Assembly: GCF_001421785.1 (NCBI RefSeq)
Contig: NZ_LMLB01000001.1
Span: forward strand, 1,655,826-1,719,825
Direction: 5' to 3'
From: Sphingomonas sp. Leaf33
Lineage (GTDB): Bacteria; Pseudomonadota; Alphaproteobacteria; Sphingomonadales; Sphingomonadaceae
Length of the DNA stretch: 64,000 nt
This document shows, piece by piece, positions 1-7,842 of the stretch; the first letter of the stretch is position 1, and each line of letters begins with the position of its first letter. Made by a program: the position numbers and the translations under genes. The notes beneath the pieces are model-generated. The model saw only the letters and a program-made list of their open reading frames with translations, had not been told where the DNA came from and searched no databases.

Positions 1-55
1 TCGCCAGCGCCTTCCTGCGGGCGATCGCGATCCCCGTCCTGATTGAGTACAGACC
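1..55. other. unassigned left edge
   Basis: These bases lie downstream of the acylphosphatase stop codon. Short open frames cross the window edge, but none has a recognisable motif. I assign nothing here. Confidence 0.3.
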
Positions 56-334
56 CTACGGCGTGAAGCGTTTGGTGAAGCCCATGACCGGCCGTTCTTC
101 GACCGGGACGGCGGTGATGTCGTCGATCCGGGCAAGTCGCGGTCCTTCGCGGCATTTCGCAAGGAATTCGTCGAGCACCATCGAATCGGCATCGGCGAGC
201 AGTTCGACACGACCGTCGCTCAGGTTGCGGACCCATCCCTTAACGCCCAGCTTCTGCGCCTGGCGCACGACATAATCGCGGTAGCCGACCTGCTGCACGC
301 GGCCACTCACCAGCACGCGCTGCATGACACCCAT
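56..334 (-). CDS. acyP: acylphosphatase
   Basis: Predicted 92-aa acylphosphatase, which hydrolyses the carboxyl-phosphate bond of acyl phosphates in the cytosol. The N-terminal motif GRVQQVGYRDYV holds the phosphate-binding loop and the conserved catalytic Arg of the family. The conserved Asn is in GWVRNLSDGRVE. Length is normal for the family (about 90 aa). I chose the ATG at 334 because an AGGGA stretch lies 9 bases upstream. An in-frame ATG at 343 would overlap that ribosome binding site, and the frame stays open further upstream to 442 without protein-like sequence. It stands alone on the minus strand, about 180 bp from its nearest neighbour. Confidence 0.9.
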   Translation of the reverse strand: MGVMQRVLVSGRVQQVGYRDYVVRQAQKLGVKGWVRNLSDGRVELLADADSMVLDEFLAKCREGPRLARIDDITAVPVEERPVMGFTKRFTP

Positions 335-514
335 GTGTTTCATTCCCTGATTGGACGAGTCGGCCCGGCACCGCTCGTCTTTCCGCCGGCATAACCATGC
401 GGTGCGTCTTTGCGCGAGCGCTGCCAGGCAATTCCACCGCACGTAAAGCAGTATCCGGCGCGAGGCGTTAGGCGCTTGCGATAAGGGGAGCGCTGTGTCG
501 CGCTCAACTCGTCC
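335..514. other. intergenic, nothing recognised
   Basis: The 180 bp between two minus-strand genes presumably hold the acylphosphatase promoter. I could not pick a convincing -35/-10 pair, and I see no tRNA-like fold and no repeat. Confidence 0.4.
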
Positions 515-700
515 TCAGGCTGCGATCGGGCTCAGACGTGGCCCATCGTGCTCGGCGACTTCGGCGAGACGGGCGGGCTCGCAAAGTTCGAGATACCGTT
601 CGGCGATGGTGACATGGGCCGCGACGGCCGCGGGTTCGATGCTCTTCTGCGCCAGTTCCAGCTGCGCTTCGGCCCGGCGCTGGTAATAGTCGAAATCCAC
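515..700 (-). CDS. small conserved hypothetical protein
   Basis: Predicted 61-aa soluble protein beginning VDFDYYQRRAEAQLELAQ and continuing with an Ala/Glu-rich helical stretch (AAHVTIAERYLELCEP). Small proteins of this pattern (Y-Y-x-R-R-A-E followed by HxxLAxxYL-like helices) are common in sphingomonads and have no known function. The start is uncertain: GTG at 700 fits the family pattern, while a GTG at 727 would add nine residues. No transmembrane segment or catalytic motif is visible. Confidence 0.6.
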   Translation of the reverse strand: MDFDYYQRRAEAQLELAQKSIEPAAVAAHVTIAERYLELCEPARLAEVAEHDGPRLSPIAA

Positions 701-877
701 GGACGCGTTACCCACGATACACTCCACACGGCGCCCGCAGCTCGCGCCACCGCACCTTCTCCAGATCCGGCCCTTTCGTCAGCCGCCGCAGCAGCTTGCC
801 CCGGAATATGACAACGTGCTGACGCCGGTTTGGCTCCACGTAACCCGCGGGATTCCGATGTAATTCAGCCGCTTCCG

Positions 878-1060
878 TTACAGGTCCGACGACCCGGCGC
901 GGTTGCCCGCCTCGCCGATCCCGGCATCGGGTGATTCGCTCTCCGGCCCGCGCACATCATCTTCGCCGGCCTCGGTCGGCGTCGCCGGAGCGTCCGTCTT
1001 GGGTGGCGCGATCGCATCGGGTTGCGTGTCGGGTTCGCGGTCACTTCGCAGGTCGCTCAT
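878..1060 (-). CDS. small acidic low-complexity protein
   Basis: Predicted 60-aa protein rich in Asp, Glu, Pro, Ala and Ser (for example PDAIAPPKTDAPATPTEAGE), so probably unfolded. I recognise no family. The main support for a real gene is a strong ribosome binding site, GAGGAG, seven bases before the ATG at 1060. It lies downstream of greB on the same strand, with a gap of about 50 bp, and may be cotranscribed with it. Confidence 0.5.
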   Translation of the reverse strand: MSDLRSDREPDTQPDAIAPPKTDAPATPTEAGEDDVRGPESESPDAGIGEAGNRAGSSDL

Positions 1061-1112
1061 CGGTCATCTCCTCGTTTCGACAGGAAATCCCCGGAGCGGC
1101 GGCGGCGTTCCG

Positions 1113-1595
1113 TCAGTCCCCCGGATAGTCGATCGCCAGAACCTCGTACTCGCGCTCGCCGGCGGGCAGCACGACGCGGCGCAAGTCGCCGACCGCGGCG
1201 CCGCGGAGAGCCCGCGCGATGGGAGAGTTCCAGCCGACACGACCAGCGCCGGCCTCCGCCTCATCATCGCCGACCAGGGTCAGCGTCCGATGGGCGTCGT
1301 CCTCGTCCGCGATCGTCACCGTCGCGCCGAACCACACGCGGCTGCGGTCTTCCTGAGCGCGGGGGTCGACGACCTTGGCCGCCTTCATCCGCTTCGACAG
1401 GAAGCCCAGGCGGCGGTCGATCTCACGCAACCGCTTGCGTCCGTAGATATAGTCGCCGTTCTCCGACCGGTCTCCGTTGCCCGCGGCCCAGGCAATGGTG
1501 TCGACCAGCTTCGGCCGCTCGCCGGCGAACAGCGCTTCGTACTCCTGCCGCAACGCGGCGTATCCAGCAGGCGTGATATAGTTCGGGCGATCCAT
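1113..1595 (-). CDS. greB: transcription elongation factor GreB
   Basis: Predicted 160-aa Gre factor that enters the RNA polymerase secondary channel and stimulates cleavage of backtracked transcripts. The N-terminal coiled coil carries the acidic tip motif GDRSENGDYIYGRKR, and the YIYG form is typical of GreB rather than GreA. The C-terminal FKBP-like domain includes WNSPIARALRG. Length is normal for GreB (about 158 aa). The ATG at 1595 has an AGGGCGG ribosome binding site. It starts 13 bp after the stop of the lytic transglycosylase gene, so the two probably form an operon. A separate greA lies at 32376-32852. Confidence 0.93.
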   Translation of the reverse strand: MDRPNYITPAGYAALRQEYEALFAGERPKLVDTIAWAAGNGDRSENGDYIYGRKRLREIDRRLGFLSKRMKAAKVVDPRAQEDRSRVWFGATVTIADEDDAHRTLTLVGDDEAEAGAGRVGWNSPIARALRGAAVGDLRRVVLPAGEREYEVLAIDYPGD

Positions 1596-1608
1596 GACCG
1601 CCGCCCTA

Positions 1609-3672
1609 TCAGCCGGGATTGCGCTTGCCGAGATACCAGCTGATGTTGTTCGGGCCCCGCGAGCGCGCCCGGTCGGGGTTCATCAGATCGTAGACGACGG
1701 CATTTTCCAGCACGCGCTGGACGTAGTTCTTGGTTTCGAAGAACGGGATCGCCTCGACCCATTCGATGACATCGACCTGCCCCGTTCGGGGATCGCCGTT
1801 CGCGCGCAGCCATTTGTTCACGTTGCCGGGCCCGGCGTTGTAGGCGGCAACGGCCAGTGGGTAGCTGCCGTACAGCGCGAACATCTTTTCGAAGTAGTGC
1901 GATCCGAGCTGGATGTTGTAGTCCGTGTTCGCGTTGAGCTGCGACACGTCGTAGCCCAGGCCCAGCTTGCCCGCGACATCGCGCGCGGTGCCCGGCATCA
2001 GCTGCATCAGCCCCCGCGCGCCGGCCTGACTGACCGCGTTGCGATCGAACTGGCTTTCCTGGCGTGCGATGGCGTGGACCATCGTCCAGCTGTCATTGGC
2101 CGCCGCCGGCACGCGGACACTGGGATAGCCCGCCGCCGTGAAATCGCTGAGGCCGTTCTGGAGCGCACTCTTGCCGACCAGCACGCCCAGATCCGGGCGA
2201 TTGATCTGCGCGGAAAACTCGGTCGCCAGCGCATGATCGACATCGCTCGTCGCATCCATCGCGATCTGGCGGATGAACATGCCCTGTTCGCGTGCATTCC
2301 CCTGCGCCCCGAGCAGGCGGGCGGCGCGGACGACATCGCGGTTGGCGAAGGCGGCGCGCGCGGCGGGGGCGATCGTTGCGGTGTTGACCGGGGTCGGGCG
2401 CCGCAGCGGCTGGCCCAGCCGTTCGCTGGCGAGTTGCCCGTAATAGAGATCGCCAAATCCTGCGGCGCGCGCGAAATAGGATTGCGCCGCGGCTTGGTCG
2501 CCGGCGGCCTCCGCCGCGCGACCTGCCCAATACAGTCCCTTCGACTGGGTCGTCGGCGTCTTCGATCCGCGCGAATAGCGGTCGAACATGCCGATCGCGT
2601 CGCGCGGGCGCCCCAGCTGCTTCATCGCGGTCGTGCCGGCCAGCCAGACCAGGCTGGTGTAATCGTCGCGCTCGCCCAGCGGGCGGGTCGAAACGTCGGT
2701 GCCCGGCAAGTACGCGTCGTCGACCTGGCGTGCGATGTCGTAAGCGACCGTATGCTGGCCGTCCGCCGACGCGCCGCGCGCGTTGGTCAGCAGGACCTCG
2801 TACCATTTCTCGGCCGATCCCGGTGGGGTCGCGAGCGTATGCGGGCGGGCAAGCTGTGCGCGCGCGGTCGGCGACGCGCCGTTGTCGCGGTACCAGTTCG
2901 CGCGGTCGGCCAGGAAGCCGGCGTCGGTCAGTGCGTAAGCCTCCACTGCCGCGCCACGCGACGCCGCATCGACCGCACGCGTGCGATAGGCGATACGAGC
3001 GTCGAAGATCGCCCGGCGATCGGGGCTGGCGAAGCCGAGCCAGCGCAATGCCGCGCCAGTATTCCCCTGCCACAACAGCATGTCGATCCGCGCGTCGTGA
3101 TCGGCGGGCGCCAGCGCGGCGGGGAAGAGGGCCAGCACCTTGCTCTCGTCGGCCGGACGCAGCACGCCCATCCGCCACGCGCGCCGCGCCTGGTCGGCGG
3201 CGCGGTCGGCCTGGCCGCTCATCGCCAGAGCCTCGGCATAGCGGACGCGGCCGGCGGCGGTGATCGGCGGGAAGCGGTCGAAGAAGCGCAGCGCCTGAGC
3301 GGGCGACACCGATGCGTCGGCGACCGTCTCGGCCGCCGCGCGCCGGGTTGTCTCGCCCGGCCAGCCGGGGTGGGCGAGCAGGAAGTCGGCATAGCTCGAA
3401 AACGGCAGATTGTCGGACTGCTGCAACCGGCGCCACTGATCGATCGTGTAGCTGAACGGATCGACCGCCACCGGCTGATAGGGCTGCGGCTGTGCGGGCA
3501 GCGGCTGGACCATCGGCCGCGCCGGGACATAGGGCGGCCAGGCCTGCTGCACCTGCGCGCTCACCCAGGCGACGTGCGCCTGTCCCATCGTCGCGGCCAT
3601 CGCCACACCGGAGACGCCCACCAGAACGGCCAACAGGCCTGATTTACGCAACATACCCTGCATACTGGACAT
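1609..3672 (-). CDS. soluble lytic murein transglycosylase
   Basis: Predicted 687-aa periplasmic lytic transglycosylase that cleaves the MurNAc-GlcNAc bond of peptidoglycan with 1,6-anhydro product formation. It has an N-terminal signal or anchor (LLAVLVGVSGVAMA), a long helical superhelix-like middle, and a C-terminal SLT domain. The catalytic Glu is about residue 539 in HAIARQESQFD, followed by GARGLMQLMPGTA and AVAAYNAGPGNV, all standard for the Slt70/MltE family. Of several in-frame starts I prefer ATG 3672 because AGG precedes it. ATG 3663 and 3654 are alternatives. It is divergent from dapA (64 bp) and followed by greB. Confidence 0.9.
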   Translation of the reverse strand: MSSMQGMLRKSGLLAVLVGVSGVAMAATMGQAHVAWVSAQVQQAWPPYVPARPMVQPLPAQPQPYQPVAVDPFSYTIDQWRRLQQSDNLPFSSYADFLLAHPGWPGETTRRAAAETVADASVSPAQALRFFDRFPPITAAGRVRYAEALAMSGQADRAADQARRAWRMGVLRPADESKVLALFPAALAPADHDARIDMLLWQGNTGAALRWLGFASPDRRAIFDARIAYRTRAVDAASRGAAVEAYALTDAGFLADRANWYRDNGASPTARAQLARPHTLATPPGSAEKWYEVLLTNARGASADGQHTVAYDIARQVDDAYLPGTDVSTRPLGERDDYTSLVWLAGTTAMKQLGRPRDAIGMFDRYSRGSKTPTTQSKGLYWAGRAAEAAGDQAAAQSYFARAAGFGDLYYGQLASERLGQPLRRPTPVNTATIAPAARAAFANRDVVRAARLLGAQGNAREQGMFIRQIAMDATSDVDHALATEFSAQINRPDLGVLVGKSALQNGLSDFTAAGYPSVRVPAAANDSWTMVHAIARQESQFDRNAVSQAGARGLMQLMPGTARDVAGKLGLGYDVSQLNANTDYNIQLGSHYFEKMFALYGSYPLAVAAYNAGPGNVNKWLRANGDPRTGQVDVIEWVEAIPFFETKNYVQRVLENAVVYDLMNPDRARSRGPNNISWYLGKRNPG

Positions 3673-3736
3673 GATACCTGCTCGCGCCGTATCGGCCATC
3701 ACGGAAAATCGCTCTGATGAGGCTGTTCGTCGCAAT

Positions 3737-4615
3737 ATGTTCTCCGGCTCCATTCCCGCGCTCGTCACGCCCTTCACGGGCGGCAGCTTCGATGAGGAGG
3801 CATACCGCGCCTTCGTTGAATGGCAGCTGACCGAAGGGTCGACCGGGCTCGTCCCCTGCGGCACGACGGGGGAGTCGGCCACGCTGACCTATGACGAGCA
3901 TTTCCATGTCGTCCGGACCTGCGTCGATCAAGTGAAGGGCCGCGTGCCGGTCATCGCCGGTGCAGGCTCGAACGACACCCAGGTCGCGATCCAGAACATC
4001 CGCGCCGCGCAGGCCGCCGGCGCCGATGCCGCGCTGATGGTGCCTCCGTACTATAATCGTCCGAACCAGGACGGGATCTTCGCGCATTTCGAAGCCATCG
4101 TCGCGGCGTGCGACCTGCCGATCGTGCTCTACAACGTCCCCGGCCGGACGGTGACCGACATCAAGCCCGAGACGGTCGTGCGCCTCGCCAACGCGTTCGA
4201 CCGCATCGTCGCGATCAAGGACGCAAGCGGCGACCTGCCGCGCGTGTCGGCCCACCGCGGCGGTGCGCGCGATGGCTTCGTCCAGCTATCGGGCAACGAC
4301 GACATGGCACTGGCGTTCAATGCGATGGGCGGGCGTGGCTGCATCTCGGTGACGGCGAATGTGGCGCCCGGCCTGTGCGCGCAATTCCAGGCAGCGACGC
4401 TCGCCGAGGATTACGCGCGCGCGCTTGAGATCAACGACAAGCTCTATCCGTTGCACGCCGCGCTGTTCAGCGATGCGTCGCCCGGGCCGGTCAAATATGC
4501 GCTCAACCGGCTGCATCCCGAATGGTCGGCCGATCTGCGCCTGCCGATGACGCCGCCTAGCGAAGCGAGCCGCGCGGCGGTCGATGCCGCGCTGGCGCAC
4601 GCCGGATTGACCTGA
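3737..4615 (+). CDS. dapA: 4-hydroxy-tetrahydrodipicolinate synthase
   Basis: Predicted 292-aa DapA, which condenses pyruvate with aspartate semialdehyde in the first dedicated step of lysine and diaminopimelate synthesis. Visible motifs are CGTTGESATL (pyruvate-binding region), PPYYNRPNQDG, the YNVPGR tyrosine loop, and the Schiff-base lysine K161 in AIKDASGD, the same number as in E. coli. The start at 3737 (MFSGSIPALVTPF) matches the family. An upstream ATG at 3671 would overlap the transglycosylase start and adds no homologous sequence. It is followed by smpB on the same strand after 63 bp. Confidence 0.96.
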   Translation: MFSGSIPALVTPFTGGSFDEEAYRAFVEWQLTEGSTGLVPCGTTGESATLTYDEHFHVVRTCVDQVKGRVPVIAGAGSNDTQVAIQNIRAAQAAGADAALMVPPYYNRPNQDGIFAHFEAIVAACDLPIVLYNVPGRTVTDIKPETVVRLANAFDRIVAIKDASGDLPRVSAHRGGARDGFVQLSGNDDMALAFNAMGGRGCISVTANVAPGLCAQFQAATLAEDYARALEINDKLYPLHAALFSDASPGPVKYALNRLHPEWSADLRLPMTPPSEASRAAVDAALAHAGLT

Positions 4616-4678
4616 CGCGGCGGATGTTTTCGAGGGGCGGCTTCCTTTCCGCTGACGGCGCGCTTACATCGCGCGACG

Positions 4679-5161
4679 ATGCCCCGTCCCAAACCCCCGC
4701 AGTTCGAGAAAACCAAGGTCGTCGCCGAGAACCGGCGTGCGCGCTTCGAATATTTCATCGACACGGTCTATGAAGCCGGAATCGCGCTGACCGGCACCGA
4801 AGTGAAGTCGCTGCGTTTCGGCGAAGGCTCGATCGCGGAGGCCTATGCCGAGGTGCGCGACGAGCAGGCGTGGCTGGTCAACGCGAACATCCCCGAATTC
4901 AGCCACGGCAACCGGTTCAACCATGAACCGAAGCGCCCGCGTAAATTGCTCCTTCACGAACGCGAGATAAACCGGCTGCACGGTGCGGTGGCGCGGGACG
5001 GCATGACGCTGATCCCGCTGACCGTCTATTTCAATTCGCGCGGTCGGGCCAAGGTCGAGCTCGCGCTCGCCAAGGGCAAGAAGGCGCATGACAAGCGCGA
5101 CACGATCCGCGAGCGCGACTGGAAGCGCGAACAGGGCCGCATCCTCCGCGATCGGGGCTGA
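4679..5161 (+). CDS. smpB: SsrA-binding protein SmpB
   Basis: Predicted 160-aa SmpB, the tmRNA partner that rescues ribosomes stalled on truncated mRNAs. Conserved segments are [29 protein letters not shown] and the basic C-terminal tail [18 protein letters not shown], which probes the empty mRNA channel. Length is typical. The tmRNA gene ssrA is not in this window. The stop codon is followed one base later by the DUF2062 gene, so the two are almost certainly cotranscribed. Confidence 0.97.
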   Translation: MPRPKPPQFEKTKVVAENRRARFEYFIDTVYEAGIALTGTEVKSLRFGEGSIAEAYAEVRDEQAWLVNANIPEFSHGNRFNHEPKRPRKLLLHEREINRLHGAVARDGMTLIPLTVYFNSRGRAKVELALAKGKKAHDKRDTIRERDWKREQGRILRDRG

Positions 5162-5162
5162 G

Positions 5163-5711
5163 ATGGGCGTGTGGGGTCGGTTCATCGCATGGGCGCACCG
5201 CAATCTGCCTACGCGTGAGAGCATGGAGCAGAGCCGGATCCTGCGTCCGATCGCGCACCGGGTACTGGCGCCCGCCCTGTGGCGCTTCACCCGGCGCAGC
5301 GTGCCCCGCGGCGTCGCGCTCGGCATGGTGACGGGCATCTTGGTGCCGATGGGACAGATACCGGCGTCCGCCGTCCTGGCGCTGCCGTTGCGCGCGAACA
5401 TCCCGGCGGCAGCGCTGACGACGTTCTTCACCAATCCCTTCACGACCCCCATCCTGTGGGGTGCGGCCTATTGGGTCGGGCGCAAGGTGCTGCGGCTCGA
5501 CACGGTGGTGCCGGGATCGCCGGTGCGCGATGTGGTGCGTGAGAACATGGGCTGGCTCCAGTGGGTCTATGCCGAAGCTGGACCGGCGATCATCGTCGGG
5601 CTGCTGGTGCTGACGATCGTCTTCGCGGTGCTCGGCTATGGCCTGACCGCGCTCGGCTGGCGCCTTTGGATCGCTGCCAAGTGGCGTAATCGTCACAATC
5701 GGGGCGCGTGA
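5163..5711 (+). CDS. DUF2062 membrane protein
   Basis: Predicted 182-aa inner-membrane protein of the DUF2062 family, function unknown. The family signature region is GVALGMVTGILVPMGQIPAS followed by FFTNPFTTPILWGAAYW, with hydrophobic segments in both parts and a further C-terminal helix (AIIVGLLVLTIVFAVLGYGL). The start ATG at 5163 comes one base after the smpB stop. The smpB-DUF2062 pairing suggests cotranscription but does not reveal a role. Confidence 0.88.
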   Translation: MGVWGRFIAWAHRNLPTRESMEQSRILRPIAHRVLAPALWRFTRRSVPRGVALGMVTGILVPMGQIPASAVLALPLRANIPAAALTTFFTNPFTTPILWGAAYWVGRKVLRLDTVVPGSPVRDVVRENMGWLQWVYAEAGPAIIVGLLVLTIVFAVLGYGLTALGWRLWIAAKWRNRHNRGA

Positions 5712-5805
5712 CGCTTACGCGGAATTGACGATCCCTATCAGTCGGTTACGAAGCGGCATTGCTCGACGTCCCGTCGGGCCCTCCCTTCAGGCTGAAAGGA
5801 CGCCC

Positions 5806-7818
5806 ATGCGCTTCTCGCGTCTCGTCTCCACTTTCCTCGCCACCACCATCGCCGTTACCGCGCTGTCCGCGCAGGACGGGCCGCGACTCGGCACGTACGG
5901 CTTCGACACCAAGGGCATGGACACATCGGTCAAGCCGGGCGCCGATTTCGACACATACGCCAGCGGTACGTGGGAGAAGACGACCGAAATCCCCGCCGAC
6001 CGCGCGTCGTGGGGCATGTTCCACGTCCTGCAGGACCAGTCGCTGGAGCAAACCCATGCTATCCTCCAGCAATCGGCCAAGCGTCCGGGCACCAAGATCG
6101 GCGATTTCTACGCGTCCTACATGGACGAGGCGACGATCGCCAAGAAGGGCATCGCGCCGGTCAAGCCGTGGCTGACCGCGATCGCGTCGGCCAGGGACAA
6201 GACCGTGCTGGCGGTCGAGGCGGGCAAGTTGCAGGTGAAGGGCGTCGGCGGCCTGTTCGGCATGGGCGTGACCCAGGACAGCAAGGCGCCCGACACCTAT
6301 GTCGTGACTGCCGGTCAGTCCGGCATCTCGCTGCCCGACCGCGATTTCTACCTCAAGGACGACGCCAAGCTGGCGACGATCCGCACCGCGTACCAAGCCT
6401 ATCTGACGCAGTTGCTGACGCTGGCTGGCGAGCCGGACGCGCAGGCGCGTGCGACCGCGGTGTTCGAATTCGAAAAGGCGCTGGCGACTGCGCACTGGAC
6501 CCGCGTCGAAAACCGCGACGCCGACAAGACCTACAACAAATGGACGTTCGCTGATTTCGAAGCGAAGGCGCCGGGCTATCCGTGGGCGCAGTGGCAGTCC
6601 GCGATGGGCGTGCCGCGCCAGGCGGCGTATATTATTCGCCAACCGAGCGCGCTAACCGGCGAGGCCAAGGCCTATGCCGATGCGCCGCTGTCGGTGCTGA
6701 AGGACTATTACATGCTGCGCGTGCTGAAGAGCTACGCCAGCGTCCTGCCCAAGCCGTTCGAACAGGCCGACTTCGCCTTTACCGGCACCGTCCTGTCGGG
6801 TGTTCCGCAGCAGCAACCGCGCTGGAAGCGCGCGGTGTCGATGACCAGCGCTTCGCTGGGCGAGGAAGTCGGCAAGCTGTATGTCGCGCGCTATTTCCCG
6901 CCGGCATCGAAGGCGGAGATGGACAAGCTGGTCGTCAACGTCCGCGCGGCGATGCACGATCGTCTCGCTGGCCTCACGTGGATGGCGCCGGAAACCAAGC
7001 AGAAGGCGCTGGCGAAGCTCGCCGCCTTCACGCCTAAGATCGGTTACCCGACCCGGTGGCGCGATTATTCGGCGCTGGCGGTCAGCCGCGATGACCTGGT
7101 CGGCAACGTCGCGCGTTCCAGCGAGTTTGAGTTCCGGCGTGGCCTGAACAAGCTCGGCAAGCCGATCGACCGGACCGAATGGTTCATGACGCCGATGACG
7201 ATCAACGCCTATGCCAACCCGCCGATGAACGAGATCGTGTTCCCAGCCGCGATCCTGCAGGCGCCGTTCTTCGATGCGAAGGCCGATCCGGCGATCAACT
7301 ACGGCGGCATCGGCGCGGTGATCGGTCATGAGCTGAGCCACCATTTCGACGACCAGGGCCGCAAGTATGACCCGACCGGCAAGCTCGCCGAATGGTGGAC
7401 GGCCGAGGACGTCGCGCGGTTCAAGACCTTCACCGACAAGCTGGTCGCGCAGTACAACCTGTACGAGCCGCTGCCGGGCCAGAAGGTCAACGGGTCGCTG
7501 ACGCTGGGCGAGAACATCGCCGACCTCGCCGGCCTGACGGTCGCGTACGAGGCGTACAAGAAGTCGCTGAACGGCAAGCCTGCCCCTGTCATCGACGGCA
7601 TGACCGGCGACCAGCGTTTCTACCTCGGCTGGGCGCAGGTGTGGCGCAGCAAGCAGCGTGAGCAGTCCCTGCGTCAGGCTCTGCTGACCGACCCGCATTC
7701 GCCCGGCGCCCAGCGCGTCGCGATGGTTCGCAATCTCGACCCCTGGTACGCGGCGTTCGGCGTGAAGGACGGCGATGCGCTGTACCTCAGCCCGGCCGAC
7801 CGCGTCCGCATCTGGTAA
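5806..7818 (+). CDS. M13 family metallopeptidase, copy 1
   Basis: Predicted 670-aa secreted zinc endopeptidase of the neprilysin/PepO family (M13), which cleaves oligopeptides. The signal peptide ends near TAVTALSAQ. The zinc site is HELSH in IGHELSHHFDDQG, the third ligand is the Glu in GENIADLAGL, and the C-terminal DPWYAAFGV segment with a nearby substrate-binding Arg is also present. The ATG at 5806 has AAGGA five bases upstream. A closely similar paralogue starts 24 bp after the stop. The family and location are clear, the substrates are not. Confidence 0.94.
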   Translation: MRFSRLVSTFLATTIAVTALSAQDGPRLGTYGFDTKGMDTSVKPGADFDTYASGTWEKTTEIPADRASWGMFHVLQDQSLEQTHAILQQSAKRPGTKIGDFYASYMDEATIAKKGIAPVKPWLTAIASARDKTVLAVEAGKLQVKGVGGLFGMGVTQDSKAPDTYVVTAGQSGISLPDRDFYLKDDAKLATIRTAYQAYLTQLLTLAGEPDAQARATAVFEFEKALATAHWTRVENRDADKTYNKWTFADFEAKAPGYPWAQWQSAMGVPRQAAYIIRQPSALTGEAKAYADAPLSVLKDYYMLRVLKSYASVLPKPFEQADFAFTGTVLSGVPQQQPRWKRAVSMTSASLGEEVGKLYVARYFPPASKAEMDKLVVNVRAAMHDRLAGLTWMAPETKQKALAKLAAFTPKIGYPTRWRDYSALAVSRDDLVGNVARSSEFEFRRGLNKLGKPIDRTEWFMTPMTINAYANPPMNEIVFPAAILQAPFFDAKADPAINYGGIGAVIGHELSHHFDDQGRKYDPTGKLAEWWTAEDVARFKTFTDKLVAQYNLYEPLPGQKVNGSLTLGENIADLAGLTVAYEAYKKSLNGKPAPVIDGMTGDQRFYLGWAQVWRSKQREQSLRQALLTDPHSPGAQRVAMVRNLDPWYAAFGVKDGDALYLSPADRVRIW

Positions 7819-7842
7819 AGACAAGAACAGGAGAGGCGTAAC

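Noticed and set aside
1594-3642. A 680-codon plus-strand open frame opposite the lytic transglycosylase
   Set aside because: It is the antisense of a gene with clear SLT motifs. It has Arg-rich, motif-free sequence, as expected from GC-rich codon bias.
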